Source: Pseudomonas sp. R4-35-07 (lineage in GTDB: Bacteria > Pseudomonadota > Gammaproteobacteria > Pseudomonadales > Pseudomonadaceae). From it: a DNA stretch of 64,000 bases. How positions within the stretch are numbered: position 1 is the stretch's first letter; the number at the start of each line of letters is the position of its first letter. The translations under genes were made by a program, and so were the position numbers. Positions 35,468 through 44,236 of the stretch are shown in pieces. The stretch is taken from contig NZ_CP027732.1 of NCBI RefSeq assembly GCF_003852235.1, positions 3,348,001-3,412,000 on the forward strand, written 5' to 3'. Below the pieces are notes generated by a model. It searched no databases. It was given only the letters and a program-made list of their open reading frames with translations, and was not told the origin of the DNA.

Positions 35468-36617
35468 GCCGCTGTTCGACAGCGCCGCCTGCGCCCTGGC
35501 GGTGACCCAGCAAGACGGTACGATTGTGCACGCCAACCAGCGCTTGGGTGAGTGGCTCGGGCTCAGCGCGGCCCAGCTGCTCGGCCAACGTTTTCAAGAC
35601 CTGCTGACCATGGGCGGGCGGATTTTCTACCAGACCCACCTGGCGCCGATGCTGCGCATGCATGGCAGCGTCAACGAGGTGAAGCTCGACATTCGCCATC
35701 GCGACGGGCACAAAGTCACCGTGCTGCTCAATGCCAGCCAACGCCAGCAGGCCGAGGGCGTGGTGTATGACCTGGCGCTGTTCGGCACCACCGACCGCGA
35801 CAAGTACGAGCGCGAGCTGCTCAACGCACGCAAGTTGGCCGAAGCGCTGCTTCAGGAAAAAACCGCCGCCGAACAGGCACTGCACCAGGCCCAGGCCGAA
35901 TTGAGCCAAGCCTACGCCGTTGCCCAGCAACGTGCGTTGTTCGCCGAGCAGATGGTGGCGATTGTCAGCCACGACCTGAAAAACCCGCTGACCGCGATCC
36001 GCATGGCGTCGGACTTTCTTCGCCGCGGCGAGCGCACAACCAAGGAGCACCAGTTGCTCGGGCATATCGACCAGTCGTCCGAACGCGCCCAACGCATGAT
36101 CGCCGACCTGCTGGACTTCACCCAGGCCCGGGTCGGCCAGGGCATCAGCATCCGGGCCCAGCCATTGGATTTGCACACGGTGATTCATCAGGCCGTGGAC
36201 GAACTGCGGGTGGCCTTCCCCAGGGCCACGCTGGTGCACCAGGCCGAGGGCTATGGCGACGCGTGCCTGGATGCCGACCGTGTGCAGCAGATGATCGGCA
36301 ACCTCGTCGCCAACAGCGTGGCCTATGGTGACCTGCAACAGCCGATCACCGTCACCTCGCGCCTGGGCGCCCAGGGCGGTGAGGTTGCGGTGCACAACTA
36401 CGGCGCGGCGATTCCCGAAGCGTTGCTGGCCGGGCTGTTCGAACCCATGACCCGAGGCACCCACCAGGGCAGCGATGTGCGCAGCGTGGGCTTGGGCCTG
36501 TACATCGTGCGCGAACTGGCCAGGGTGCACGGCGGCGATGTGGCGGTGAACTCCTGCGCGACGCGCGGCACCACGTTCAGCGTGACGTTCCAGGCAGGTA
36601 CGCCACACCCTGCATGA
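35457..36617 (+). CDS. PAS-domain sensor histidine kinase coupled to an RsbQ-like hydrolase
   Basis: This kinase of about 386 residues has no membrane segment. An N-terminal PAS domain (about 5-110; ALAVTQQDGTIVHANQRL) is followed by a coiled coil (about 115-170), HisKA with IVSHDLKNPLTAIRMA (phosphorylated His about 180) and HATPase_c (NLVANSVAYG, VGLGLYIVRELARVHGG). No receiver domain or adjacent response regulator is seen. I place the start at GTG 35457, which overlaps the hydrolase stop; an ATG at 35427 is another choice. Its 3' end overlaps the convergent DapF-like gene by 41 bases. Confidence 0.8.
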   Translation: MPAEPLFDSAACALAVTQQDGTIVHANQRLGEWLGLSAAQLLGQRFQDLLTMGGRIFYQTHLAPMLRMHGSVNEVKLDIRHRDGHKVTVLLNASQRQQAEGVVYDLALFGTTDRDKYERELLNARKLAEALLQEKTAAEQALHQAQAELSQAYAVAQQRALFAEQMVAIVSHDLKNPLTAIRMASDFLRRGERTTKEHQLLGHIDQSSERAQRMIADLLDFTQARVGQGISIRAQPLDLHTVIHQAVDELRVAFPRATLVHQAEGYGDACLDADRVQQMIGNLVANSVAYGDLQQPITVTSRLGAQGGEVAVHNYGAAIPEALLAGLFEPMTRGTHQGSDVRSVGLGLYIVRELARVHGGDVAVNSCATRGTTFSVTFQAGTPHPA

Positions 36618-37392
36618 TCGGCTCGACGCTGCCCGTCAGTACCACCCCGCCCTGCCCGTCCCATTGCACCGTCAACGTGCCGCCGTCGCATTCGACCTCC
36701 ACCTTGTCATCCAGCAGCCCGCGTCGAACGCCATTGACCACCGCCGCGCAGCAACAGGACCCGGAACCCAGCGGTACGCCGCCACCACGCTCCCAGATCC
36801 GCAGGCGGATACGGTTACGCTCGAGCACCTGCACAAAATGCACATTGGTCCTGGCCGGAAACAGCGGGTGATATTCCAGGGCCGGGCCCACCGCTTCGAC
36901 ATCCACTGCAGCGATGTCTTCCACGAAGAACGTACAGTGCGGATTGCCCATGCCGCAGGCGGCCGGTTCACCGTCGATGGGCAGCACGCGGGTGTCCATC
37001 GCCCGGGCCAGCGGCACCGCTTCCCACGCCAACGATGGCTCGCCCATGTCCACCGACACCCGCTGCCCGTCCACGCGTACGCAGGTGAGCAGTCCACGGT
37101 CGGTACGCAGCACCACGGCATGGGTGCCGGCCTCATGCATCAAGCGGTCGGCCACGCCTCGTGTGGCGCTGCCACAGGTTTGCAGCGGCGTGCCGTCGCA
37201 GTTCCAGAACTGAATGCGGGCGGCGGCATCGTCACAGTCGAGCATTACCGCAAGTTGATTGAAACCGATGCCGGTGTGCCGGTCGCCCAGGCGCCGGGCG
37301 ATCTGCGCCGTGATAGGGTTATCCTGGCCACGGCGGTCGATGATGATGAAGTCGTCGCCGTGGGCGTGCATCTTGACGAAGGGCAAGGTCAT
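36577..37392 (-). CDS. Divergent DapF-like protein lacking one catalytic Cys
   Basis: This 271-residue protein has the diaminopimelate epimerase fold, with paired halves recognisable by KMHAHGDDFIIID, GIGFNQLAV, MGNPHCTFFVED and RLRIWERGGG. The first catalytic Cys is kept (C73 in QTCGSATRG). Aligned from memory to E. coli DapF, the second catalytic Cys position (ERGAGETQACGSG) is Ser at about 210 (ERGGGVPLGSGSCCC). The flanking Gly-Glu-Thr and CGNGAR patterns are also altered. True DAP epimerisation is therefore doubtful; another isomerase or non-catalytic role is possible. The ATG has AGGACC upstream. Confidence 0.78.
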   Translation of the reverse strand: MTLPFVKMHAHGDDFIIIDRRGQDNPITAQIARRLGDRHTGIGFNQLAVMLDCDDAAARIQFWNCDGTPLQTCGSATRGVADRLMHEAGTHAVVLRTDRGLLTCVRVDGQRVSVDMGEPSLAWEAVPLARAMDTRVLPIDGEPAACGMGNPHCTFFVEDIAAVDVEAVGPALEYHPLFPARTNVHFVQVLERNRIRLRIWERGGGVPLGSGSCCCAAVVNGVRRGLLDDKVEVECDGGTLTVQWDGQGGVVLTGSVEPIMQGVAYLPGTSR

Positions 37393-37458
37393 GAACGGTC
37401 CTGTAGTCGAACGAAACAGCCCCACTCTAACACCCCCGTAGCAGCGAGGAGATCAACC

Positions 37459-38067
37459 ATGCTTATCGTATTCAGCGGCCTGCCCGGCACCGGCAAGACC
37501 ACGATTGCCAGGGAGCTGGCCCGGCAGATGGGCGCGGTTTACCTGCGCATCGACGTGATCGAACAAGCGCTGCGGGAGGCTGGCGCGCTGGCGGGCGATG
37601 TGGGTACCAGCGGGTATGGCGTGGCGAATGCGTTGGCACTGAGTAATGTGCGCCTGGGGCAACGAGTGATCGCTGACTGTGTGAACCCGGTGAGGGAGAG
37701 CCGCGAGGCTTGGCGAGGTGTAGCGCGGGCGGCGGGCGTTGAGCTGGTCGATATCCAGGTGATTTGTTCTGATCAGCAGGAGCATCGGCGCAGGGTCGAG
37801 AGCCGTGAAAGCGATATTCCAGGGTTGCTGCCGCCGACTTGGCAGTCGGTGTTGGCACATGAATACGAAGCCTGGGATGAGCCGCCGTTCCTGCTCGATA
37901 CGGCGCGGCTCACACCCGCACAGGCCATCGCGTCGGCCCACGCACTGCTTGATCGTCCCCACGCTCCGCGTGGGCATGCAGCCCGTGACGCTCTGCGTCA
38001 CCTGCGCAACGGGACGCGGAGCGTCCCAGGAGGCATTCCCACGCGGGAGCGTGGGAACGAGCCCTGA
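37459..38067 (+). CDS. P-loop (AAA/zeta-toxin-like) small-molecule kinase
   Basis: This 202-residue protein has a Walker A (FSGLPGTGKTTIARELA) at the N-terminus and a downstream layout resembling gluconate/shikimate-type kinases (LRIDVIEQALR, VIADCVNPVRESREAW). The substrate cannot be told. GAGGAG precedes the ATG. The last 38 or so residues, from about DRPHAPRG, are encoded by the repeat at 37951-38060, so the gene's original stop has been replaced and its tail is probably not conserved. Confidence 0.8.
   Translation: MLIVFSGLPGTGKTTIARELARQMGAVYLRIDVIEQALREAGALAGDVGTSGYGVANALALSNVRLGQRVIADCVNPVRESREAWRGVARAAGVELVDIQVICSDQQEHRRRVESRESDIPGLLPPTWQSVLAHEYEAWDEPPFLLDTARLTPAQAIASAHALLDRPHAPRGHAARDALRHLRNGTRSVPGGIPTRERGNEP
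37951..38060. repeat. GATCGTTCCCACGC-type palindromic repeat, second copy
   Basis: It has the same family and polarity as 24408-24528: GATCGTCCCCACGCTCCGCG at the left, GTGACGCTCTGCGTCACCTG inside, and GCATTCCCACGCGGGAGCGT at the right. It forms the 3' end of the P-loop kinase gene. Confidence 0.85.
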
Positions 38068-38080
38068 CAGAGGGTTGGCG

Positions 38081-38497
38081 TCAGCCGGGGAAGTTGGCGC
38101 GCAACGCCTCCAGGCCATCGCTGTACACGCCGGCAAACAACGTCTCCGCCGCTGCATCCGTGGTGCCCTCAGCCGGCGTGAACACACCGGACCAGGTTAC
38201 TTTGGCAGACGATTCGGTCAGCGCTTCAACCTGCACGGTCGCCAAGTAGGCGCTCACCGGAAACGGCGACTGCTCAATGGTGTAGCTGTAGGTGCGCGCC
38301 ACGTTGTCGAAGGTCTGCAACCGCTCGACAATCTGGCCGCCATCGGCAGTATGCAGGTGACGCACGCGGCCACCGTCGCTCGGCTCGCTTTTGGCGATGA
38401 AGGGCAGCCAGTCAGGCAGGCTGTTGAAGCCACCGATGAGTTTCCAGACCTGGTCAGCCGACGCAGGGATTTCAATCACAGAAGACGCTGTTGCCAC
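38081..38497 (-). CDS. SRPBCC-family (polyketide cyclase/dehydrase-like) protein
   Basis: This 138-residue START-like protein has a hydrophobic cavity fold, recognised by ASSVIEIPASADQVWKLIGGFNSLPDWLP and the C-terminal helix AGVYSDGLEALRANF. It may bind or transform a small hydrophobic compound. It starts with GTG at 38497, which has GGAG eight bases upstream. It is the last gene of a minus-strand run with an SDR and an aldo/keto reductase, all opposite a divergent LysR gene. Confidence 0.83.
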   Translation of the reverse strand: MATASSVIEIPASADQVWKLIGGFNSLPDWLPFIAKSEPSDGGRVRHLHTADGGQIVERLQTFDNVARTYSYTIEQSPFPVSAYLATVQVEALTESSAKVTWSGVFTPAEGTTDAAAETLFAGVYSDGLEALRANFPG

Positions 38498-38523
38498 GAT
38501 AAATACTCCAGACCGTTAAAAAA

Positions 38524-39321
38524 TCAGATCGCCATGCTGTCGACCACACCACCGTCGACCCGCAACGCGGCGCCGGTAGTGGCAGACGACAGCGGTGAAG
38601 CAATGTACGCCACCAGGTTGGCCACTTCATCCACATTCGCCGCGCGCTGGATGATCGACGTCGGCCGCGCGTTGCGCACGAACACATCGGCCTCGTCCCG
38701 CGCGGTGCGCCCGGATTGTTGCGTGGCGTCCTTGAGCATGTGCTCCAGGCCATCGGTGAACGTCGGCCCCGGCAGGATCGCGTTGACCGTCACACCGGTA
38801 CCTGCCAGGCGCTTGGCCAGGCCATGGGACACCGCCAGATTGGCGCTTTTGGTCACGCCATAATTGATCATGTCTGCCGGGGTCGCCACGCCGGATTCAG
38901 ACGACACAAAGATCACCCGCCCCCAGCCCTGCTCGACCATGCCCGGTACGTAATGCCGCGCCAGTCGCACGCCGGAGATCACGTTGACTTCATAGAAGCG
39001 CGTCCATTCACTGTCCGGTGCCTCGAAGAAATCCACATCATTGAAGATGCCCAGGTTGTTGGCCAGGATATCGGCGCGGGGTTCGGCGGCGAACAGTGTC
39101 TCGGCACCTTCGACCGTGCCCAGGTCGGCCACGCACCCGCGCAGATCGGCGCCTGGCACCGCCTGGCGGATGCTCGCCAGTGCAGCGTCGACTTTGCTGC
39201 TGTCACGCCCGATCACCACCACGGTGGCACCGGATTGCGCCAGGGCCTGGCTGATGCCCAGGCCGATCCCGGCCGTGCTGCCGCTGACGATGGCTACTTT
39301 GCCGCTCACATCGATTTTCAT
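38524..39321 (-). CDS. Short-chain dehydrogenase/reductase (SDR)
   Basis: This 265-residue NAD(P)-dependent oxidoreductase has the cofactor motif SGSTAGIGLGI and the structural NNLG (variant of NNAG). The active-site Ser is in SSESGV and Tyr-Lys in YGVTK. The C-terminal region ends ALRVDGGVVDSM. The substrate is unknown; together with the aldo/keto reductase and SRPBCC genes it may act on one carbonyl compound. CAGGAG precedes the ATG. The spacing of 16 bp to the reductase gene suggests a shared transcript. Confidence 0.88.
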   Translation of the reverse strand: MKIDVSGKVAIVSGSTAGIGLGISQALAQSGATVVVIGRDSSKVDAALASIRQAVPGADLRGCVADLGTVEGAETLFAAEPRADILANNLGIFNDVDFFEAPDSEWTRFYEVNVISGVRLARHYVPGMVEQGWGRVIFVSSESGVATPADMINYGVTKSANLAVSHGLAKRLAGTGVTVNAILPGPTFTDGLEHMLKDATQQSGRTARDEADVFVRNARPTSIIQRAANVDEVANLVAYIASPLSSATTGAALRVDGGVVDSMAI

Positions 39322-39337
39322 GGTTGAACTCCTGAAG

Positions 39338-40342
39338 TTAAAGCGGCAGAGGCGCGCGAGGCGAGATCAACTGCGCATCGCGCAACGCCTGCCAGAAGGC
39401 TGCTGGAATCTGCTCTGACAACGCCGCCACGTCTTCGGCAATACGCCCCGGACGACTGGCACCGGGAATCACCGCGGCCACGGCCGGGTGAGCCAGGGAA
39501 AACTGTAGCGCAGCGGCCTTGACGCTGACGCCAAACGCTTGGGCAATCGCCTTGATCTGCTCGACTTTGCCGATGATCGCCGGGCTGGCCTGCTGGTATT
39601 CAAAGTGCGCGCCGCCGGCAAGGATGCCGGAGCTGTAGGGGCCACCGACCACGATCTCAACGTGCTGTGCGAGGGCCGCGTCCATCAGGCGCTGCAAGGC
39701 TCGGTCGTGGTCGAGCAGGGTGTAGCGCCCGGCCAGCAGAAAGCCGTCAGGTTGGGCTTCGGCCAGGTCCAGCGTCAGCTCGCACGGTTCGACGCGGTTC
39801 ACACCCAGGCCCCAGGCCTTGATTACGCCTTCTTCGCGCAAGCGCGTCAGCACCTTGAACGCGCCGGTACGCGCCTGGTTGAAGTACTCCAGCCACTGGT
39901 CGCCGTAGAAATCCTGGGCAATGTCGTGAATCCACACGATGTCCAGGCGGTCGGTGCGCAGGCGCTCAAGGCTGTCCTCGATCGAGCGCAAGGTGGCGTC
40001 GGCGCTGTAGTCATTGAGCATTTTGTTCGGACGGCCGTGCTCGAACACGCCGCTTTTCTCGCCCAGGTCACGGGCGCTGTCTTCGACTTCGTCGAGACTC
40101 ACCCGGCCGACCTTGGTGCTGAGCACGTAGTCGTCGCGGTTGTAATGGGACAAGGCCTGGCCCAGGCGGATTTCCGACAACCCCGAACCGTAGAACGGCG
40201 CGGTATCGAAATAACGCACGCCGTGATTCCAGGCGGCCTCGACGGTGGCCCGGGCTTCGTCTTCAGGAATGGCGCGGAACATATTGCCCAGCGGTGCGGT
40301 GCCAAAGCCCAGGACGCCGGGCAGTTTGTCTTTCAAGCTCAT
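39338..40342 (-). CDS. Aldo/keto reductase
   Basis: This 334-residue TIM-barrel oxidoreductase is similar to the D-threo-aldose/L-fucose dehydrogenase branch. The catalytic tetrad is seen as Asp and Tyr in DTAPFYGSG, Lys in LSTKVGR and His in WIHDI. The NAD(P) site lies near the C-terminus (AAVIPGASRPGR). It is the first gene of the minus-strand operon and lies 112 bp from the divergent LysR start. GAGGAACC precedes the ATG. Confidence 0.87.
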   Translation of the reverse strand: MSLKDKLPGVLGFGTAPLGNMFRAIPEDEARATVEAAWNHGVRYFDTAPFYGSGLSEIRLGQALSHYNRDDYVLSTKVGRVSLDEVEDSARDLGEKSGVFEHGRPNKMLNDYSADATLRSIEDSLERLRTDRLDIVWIHDIAQDFYGDQWLEYFNQARTGAFKVLTRLREEGVIKAWGLGVNRVEPCELTLDLAEAQPDGFLLAGRYTLLDHDRALQRLMDAALAQHVEIVVGGPYSSGILAGGAHFEYQQASPAIIGKVEQIKAIAQAFGVSVKAAALQFSLAHPAVAAVIPGASRPGRIAEDVAALSEQIPAAFWQALRDAQLISPRAPLPL

Positions 40343-40454
40343 GGTGGTTCCTCAATCGGTTCAGGGTCGCAATGACCGTTGAGCAGATCCTAGATTGCCT
40401 GGATCGGACCGTCCAAGACATACTACGACCAACTTGAGTCCCGATAGGTCTTAC

Positions 40455-41348
40455 ATGATTGATCTACGCCAACTGCGCTACTTCGAAGTGGTCGCCGAAG
40501 AACAACACGTCGGCCGCGCCGCCGAGCGCCTGCACATCTCCCAGTCACCGTTGAGCCGGCAGATCGCCCAGCTTGAAGAGCGCCTGGGCCTGACGCTTTT
40601 CGAGCGCAGCCAGCAACGTATCCGCCTGACCCGCGACGGCCAGACCTTCCTCGCCGAAACCAGAGCGCTGCTGACCCACGCCAACCGCCTGGAGTCCCTG
40701 GGCAAGCGCCTGGGCCGGGGTGAAGAAGGCGGTTTGTGCATCGGCTATATCGAGAACGCCATGCACGCCGGGGTATTGCCCACTGCCTTGCGCGTGCTGC
40801 GCGATGACCGGCCTAACGTGCATATCAAGCTGTATAACCTGCCCTCCCTTGAACAGTTGGAAGGCCTGCGCCAGCGCAGCCTGGACATTGCCCTGGTGGG
40901 CGAACCACCAGCAGCCGACGACCCGGACCTGACTGCCCGCCAAGTGCTCGATGAACCCATGCTGCTGGCCTTGCCCGAATATCACCCGCTGACGCAGCAA
41001 CACGAGCTGTTGCCCGAGCACCTGGCCGATCAACAATGGATCGGCGTACAGCGCAAACCCGGCGCCAGCCCGGCCGACGACTTCGTCGCCGCGTGCATCC
41101 GTGCCGGTTTCACTCCACAGATCCCCATGGAAGCCAGCGAACCCTTCACCGCATTGGGCCTGGTGGCCTCCGGACTGGGCGTGGCCATGGTCCAAAAAGG
41201 CCTGAGCCGCAACGCACCGCCCGGCGTGGTGTTGCGCGAGCTGCCCTGGCTGAGCTACACCACCCCGCTGTGGGCGGCCTGGCACCGGATCAACCTGCGG
41301 CCGTTGGTGGAGACGTTTCGCAAAGTGCTGACCGACCCCCAAGGCTGA
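40455..41348 (+). CDS. LysR-family transcriptional regulator
   Basis: This 297-residue LysR protein has a DNA-binding segment MIDLRQLRYFEVVAEEQHVGRAAERLHISQSPLSRQI and an effector domain. It is divergent from the aldo/keto reductase-SDR-SRPBCC operon and is its likely regulator; the 112-bp shared region would hold the operator. The ATG at 40455 is preceded by AGGTC; a frame from 40395 is longer but lacks a suitable site. A REP doublet follows its stop. Confidence 0.9.
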   Translation: MIDLRQLRYFEVVAEEQHVGRAAERLHISQSPLSRQIAQLEERLGLTLFERSQQRIRLTRDGQTFLAETRALLTHANRLESLGKRLGRGEEGGLCIGYIENAMHAGVLPTALRVLRDDRPNVHIKLYNLPSLEQLEGLRQRSLDIALVGEPPAADDPDLTARQVLDEPMLLALPEYHPLTQQHELLPEHLADQQWIGVQRKPGASPADDFVAACIRAGFTPQIPMEASEPFTALGLVASGLGVAMVQKGLSRNAPPGVVLRELPWLSYTTPLWAAWHRINLRPLVETFRKVLTDPQG

Positions 41349-41356
41349 CGCGATCC

Positions 41357-41453
41357 AAACTGTGGGAGGGGGCTTGCTCCCGATAGCGGTGGGTCAGTCA
41401 GCTCATCTATGGCTGATATACCGCAATCGGGAGCAAGCCCCCTCCCACAGTTT
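41357..41453. repeat. REP doublet after the LysR gene
   Basis: AAACTGTGGGAGGGGGCTTG and its inverted copy enclose about 45 bases with a weaker inner palindrome. It separates the LysR gene from the TonB receptor gene. Confidence 0.9.
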
Positions 41454-41539
41454 GACCGAGTCCATACTGGCATCTTGTAAAGTCCCGCACTTCCCCCTAG
41501 CTTATGCGCCCCCCGCCCAGCGCTTTAAGGCCTTGCCCC

Positions 41540-43702
41540 ATGGTTTTGCGTTTTCATCCCGTCGTTCCTTCACGTTTCGCCCTTGGCCTGTTGCTAAGCG
41601 GTGGCATCGGCCACAGCCTGGCGGCGCAGGTCGAACTGCCGGCGGTGCAGATCCAGGGCCAGGATGAGGCCGGCTATCGCGCGCAAACCGCCACAGTCGG
41701 TGGCTTCGATGAGGCGCCCCTGCTCGATACGCCCGCCTCGATCAGCGTGATAAATGCCACGCTGATCAAGGACCAGCAGGCCCGCTTGCTCAGTGAGGTG
41801 CTGCGCAACGACGCGTCGGTGGGCGACAGCTACGCGCCGATCGGCTATTACGAAAACTTCGTGGTGCGCGGCTTCTCGCTGAATGCAGCGAGCAGCTACA
41901 AGATCAATGGACGCACCATCACCGGCGAGCAGAACGTCGCCCTGGAAAACAAGCAACAGGTGGAAGTGCTCAAGGGCCTGGCCGGGTTGCAAAGCGGGAT
42001 TTCCGAGCCCAGCGGGGTGATCAATTACGTGACCAAGCGCCCAGAGGACGTGCGTTCGGTGACGGTTTCCAGCGATGATCGCGGCAGCGGTTATGTGGCC
42101 ACCGATGTCGGCGGCTGGTTCGGCAGTGAGCAGCAGTTCGGCCTGCGCGCCAACGTCGCCCACGAGGATCTGAATTCGTACGTGGAGCATGCCAACGGCC
42201 AGCGCGATTTTGTGTCCCTGGCCTTCGACTGGAACATCAACCCGGATGCCGTGCTGCAACTGGATGCCGAATACCAGAACAAACAGCAGCGCTCGGTGCC
42301 GGGTTATCAATTGTTGGGCGGTACCGAGGTACCCCACGACGCCTCGCCGAAAAAGCTGCTTGGCCACCAGACCGGCTCCAGACAAGTGGGCATCGACTCG
42401 CTGAACCTCAACGGCAAATTCGAATACCGTTTCAACGATCAGTGGAAAGGCAACATCAGCGCGGCGCGCAGCAAGGTGGTGATTGACGATTACAGCTCCT
42501 TTGCGTGGGGCTGCTACGGCTCGGCCAGCTGCAGCTCGGCAAGCGTGCCGAACTACTTCAGCCCCGAAGGCAACTACGACGTCTACGACTACCGCAGCCC
42601 TGACGACACGCGGCGTGACGACGAAGTCCAGGCCGCCATGACCGGCCTGTTCGACACCGCAGGCATAGGCCATGAGCTGACCTTCGGCACCAGCGCGTTT
42701 CGCCGGGTGATCGACAAGCGCAAGTCGGTCAATGAGCTCATTGGCACCGCCAATATCGACGCAGATGCGCCGAGCTTCCCGCCGACTGACAAACCGTTGA
42801 ACGACAGCCACCGCAACCTCGACAGCCGCCAATACGGCCTGTTCGTCACCGACCGCATCCGCTTCAACGAGCAATGGCAAACCATCCTCGGCGGCCGCGA
42901 AGTACGCCTGGACGAAACAGCCTTCGACGGCGTCACCGGCAACCAGGCCCGCCACACCCAACAGTATGTGTTCCTGCCGCAGGCTTCGTTGATCTACAAA
43001 CCGATTGAAAACATCTCGCTGTACACCAGCTATAGCAAAGGGCTGTCCCTGGGCGGCACCGCTCCGTGGTTTGCGAACAACGCCGATGAAACCCTGGCGC
43101 CTACCTCCTCGCGGCAGATCGAAGCCGGGGTGAAATACGACTGGCGCCGCATCAGCTTCGCCGCCGCTGTGTTCCAGACACGCCAGGCCTATCAATATGC
43201 AAAGCCCGAAGACGGTGGGTTCAACTATGTGCAACAAGGCGAGCAGAAAAACACCGGGATCGAAGTGTCGGCCAACGGCTGGGCCACCGAGCGCCTGCAG
43301 GTTTCCACCAGCGTCGCGGCGATCCGGGCGCGGGTGAACGGCAGCGGTACGCCGGAATACGAAGAGCACCAGGCGATCAACGTGCCCAAACTGCGCGCCA
43401 GTGTATATGCCGACTATGCGCTGCCGTGGGTCAATGGCCTGGCGGTGCTTGGTGGTGTGCAATACAGCGCCAAAAAGTACGCCAACCGCACCGGCAATGT
43501 GGAGGTGGGGGATTATGCGGTGGTCAATATCGGCAGCCGATATACCACCCGGGTCGATGGCTATGAAACGGTGTTTCGCCTGAGCGTCGACAACCTGTTC
43601 GACAAGCGCTACTGGCGCGACGCGGGCGAATACATGGGCGATGACTACCTGTTCCAGGGCGCGCCGTTGACGGCGCGCCTGAGTGCTTCGGTGAATTTCT
43701 AA
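41540..43702 (+). CDS. TonB-dependent siderophore receptor
   Basis: This 720-residue outer-membrane receptor has a signal peptide (to about AQVELP), a plug domain (VGGFDEAPLLDTPASISVI, VLRNDASVG, VEVLKGLAGLQSGISEPSGVINYVTKRP) and a beta barrel with a C-terminal Phe. The TonB box is not clear by eye. It probably imports a ferric siderophore; the type is unknown. No FecI/FecR pair is adjacent. The ATG at 41540 has AAGG upstream and gives a proper signal; the frame from 41504 is longer but less suited. Confidence 0.9.
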   Translation: MVLRFHPVVPSRFALGLLLSGGIGHSLAAQVELPAVQIQGQDEAGYRAQTATVGGFDEAPLLDTPASISVINATLIKDQQARLLSEVLRNDASVGDSYAPIGYYENFVVRGFSLNAASSYKINGRTITGEQNVALENKQQVEVLKGLAGLQSGISEPSGVINYVTKRPEDVRSVTVSSDDRGSGYVATDVGGWFGSEQQFGLRANVAHEDLNSYVEHANGQRDFVSLAFDWNINPDAVLQLDAEYQNKQQRSVPGYQLLGGTEVPHDASPKKLLGHQTGSRQVGIDSLNLNGKFEYRFNDQWKGNISAARSKVVIDDYSSFAWGCYGSASCSSASVPNYFSPEGNYDVYDYRSPDDTRRDDEVQAAMTGLFDTAGIGHELTFGTSAFRRVIDKRKSVNELIGTANIDADAPSFPPTDKPLNDSHRNLDSRQYGLFVTDRIRFNEQWQTILGGREVRLDETAFDGVTGNQARHTQQYVFLPQASLIYKPIENISLYTSYSKGLSLGGTAPWFANNADETLAPTSSRQIEAGVKYDWRRISFAAAVFQTRQAYQYAKPEDGGFNYVQQGEQKNTGIEVSANGWATERLQVSTSVAAIRARVNGSGTPEYEEHQAINVPKLRASVYADYALPWVNGLAVLGGVQYSAKKYANRTGNVEVGDYAVVNIGSRYTTRVDGYETVFRLSVDNLFDKRYWRDAGEYMGDDYLFQGAPLTARLSASVNF

Positions 43703-43705
43703 GGG

Positions 43706-44143
43706 TTACTTGGGCATCTTGCGAAAGCCAACGGCCAGGCGATTCCAGCTGTTGATGGTGGCGATCGCCACGCTCAGGTCAACCTGTTCCTGCGGGCTGA
43801 ACTCAGCGGCCAGTGCGTTGAAGTCTGCGTCCGGGGCGTGGGTCTGGCTGAGCAGGGTCAGGCTTTCGGCCCAGGCCAGGGCGGCGCGTTCGCGCGGGGT
43901 AAAGAACGGGGTTTCACGCCAGGCCGACAGGGTGTACAGGCGGCGCTCGGTTTCGCCGCCCTTGCGTGCATCGGCAGTGTGCATGTCGAGGCAGAATGCG
44001 CAGCCATTGATCTGCGAGACGCGCAGGCGCACCAGTTCCAGCAGCGGCAGTTCGATGGAGAGTTTGCCGACCGCCGCCTCGAGGGCAAGCATGGCCTTCA
44101 TGGCGTCGGGGGAAGCAGTGTAGAAATCGGTACGGGTTTGCAT
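43706..44143 (-). CDS. AhpD-like/carboxymuconolactone decarboxylase family protein
   Basis: This 145-residue helical protein has the redox CxxC motif CAFCLDMH and the preceding LVRLRVSQINGC, matching AhpD-type alkylhydroperoxidases in the CMD family. It likely reduces peroxides or supports a peroxiredoxin. GGAG precedes the ATG. The gene ends three bases from the TonB receptor stop, in convergent orientation. Confidence 0.9.
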   Translation of the reverse strand: MQTRTDFYTASPDAMKAMLALEAAVGKLSIELPLLELVRLRVSQINGCAFCLDMHTADARKGGETERRLYTLSAWRETPFFTPRERAALAWAESLTLLSQTHAPDADFNALAAEFSPQEQVDLSVAIATINSWNRLAVGFRKMPK

Positions 44144-44236
44144 GGTGGAACTCCAGAACGGTGGGATTGGTGAGCAGGTTAGTCACCTGGGCGTTCTGGA
44201 GAAATAGCCAATCCGGGCGAAGAACAGGTGACCAAT

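Noticed and set aside
41594..43462. A 622-codon minus-strand frame opposite the TonB receptor
   Set aside because: It is a shadow frame; the composition follows the complement of the receptor codons and no domain is visible.
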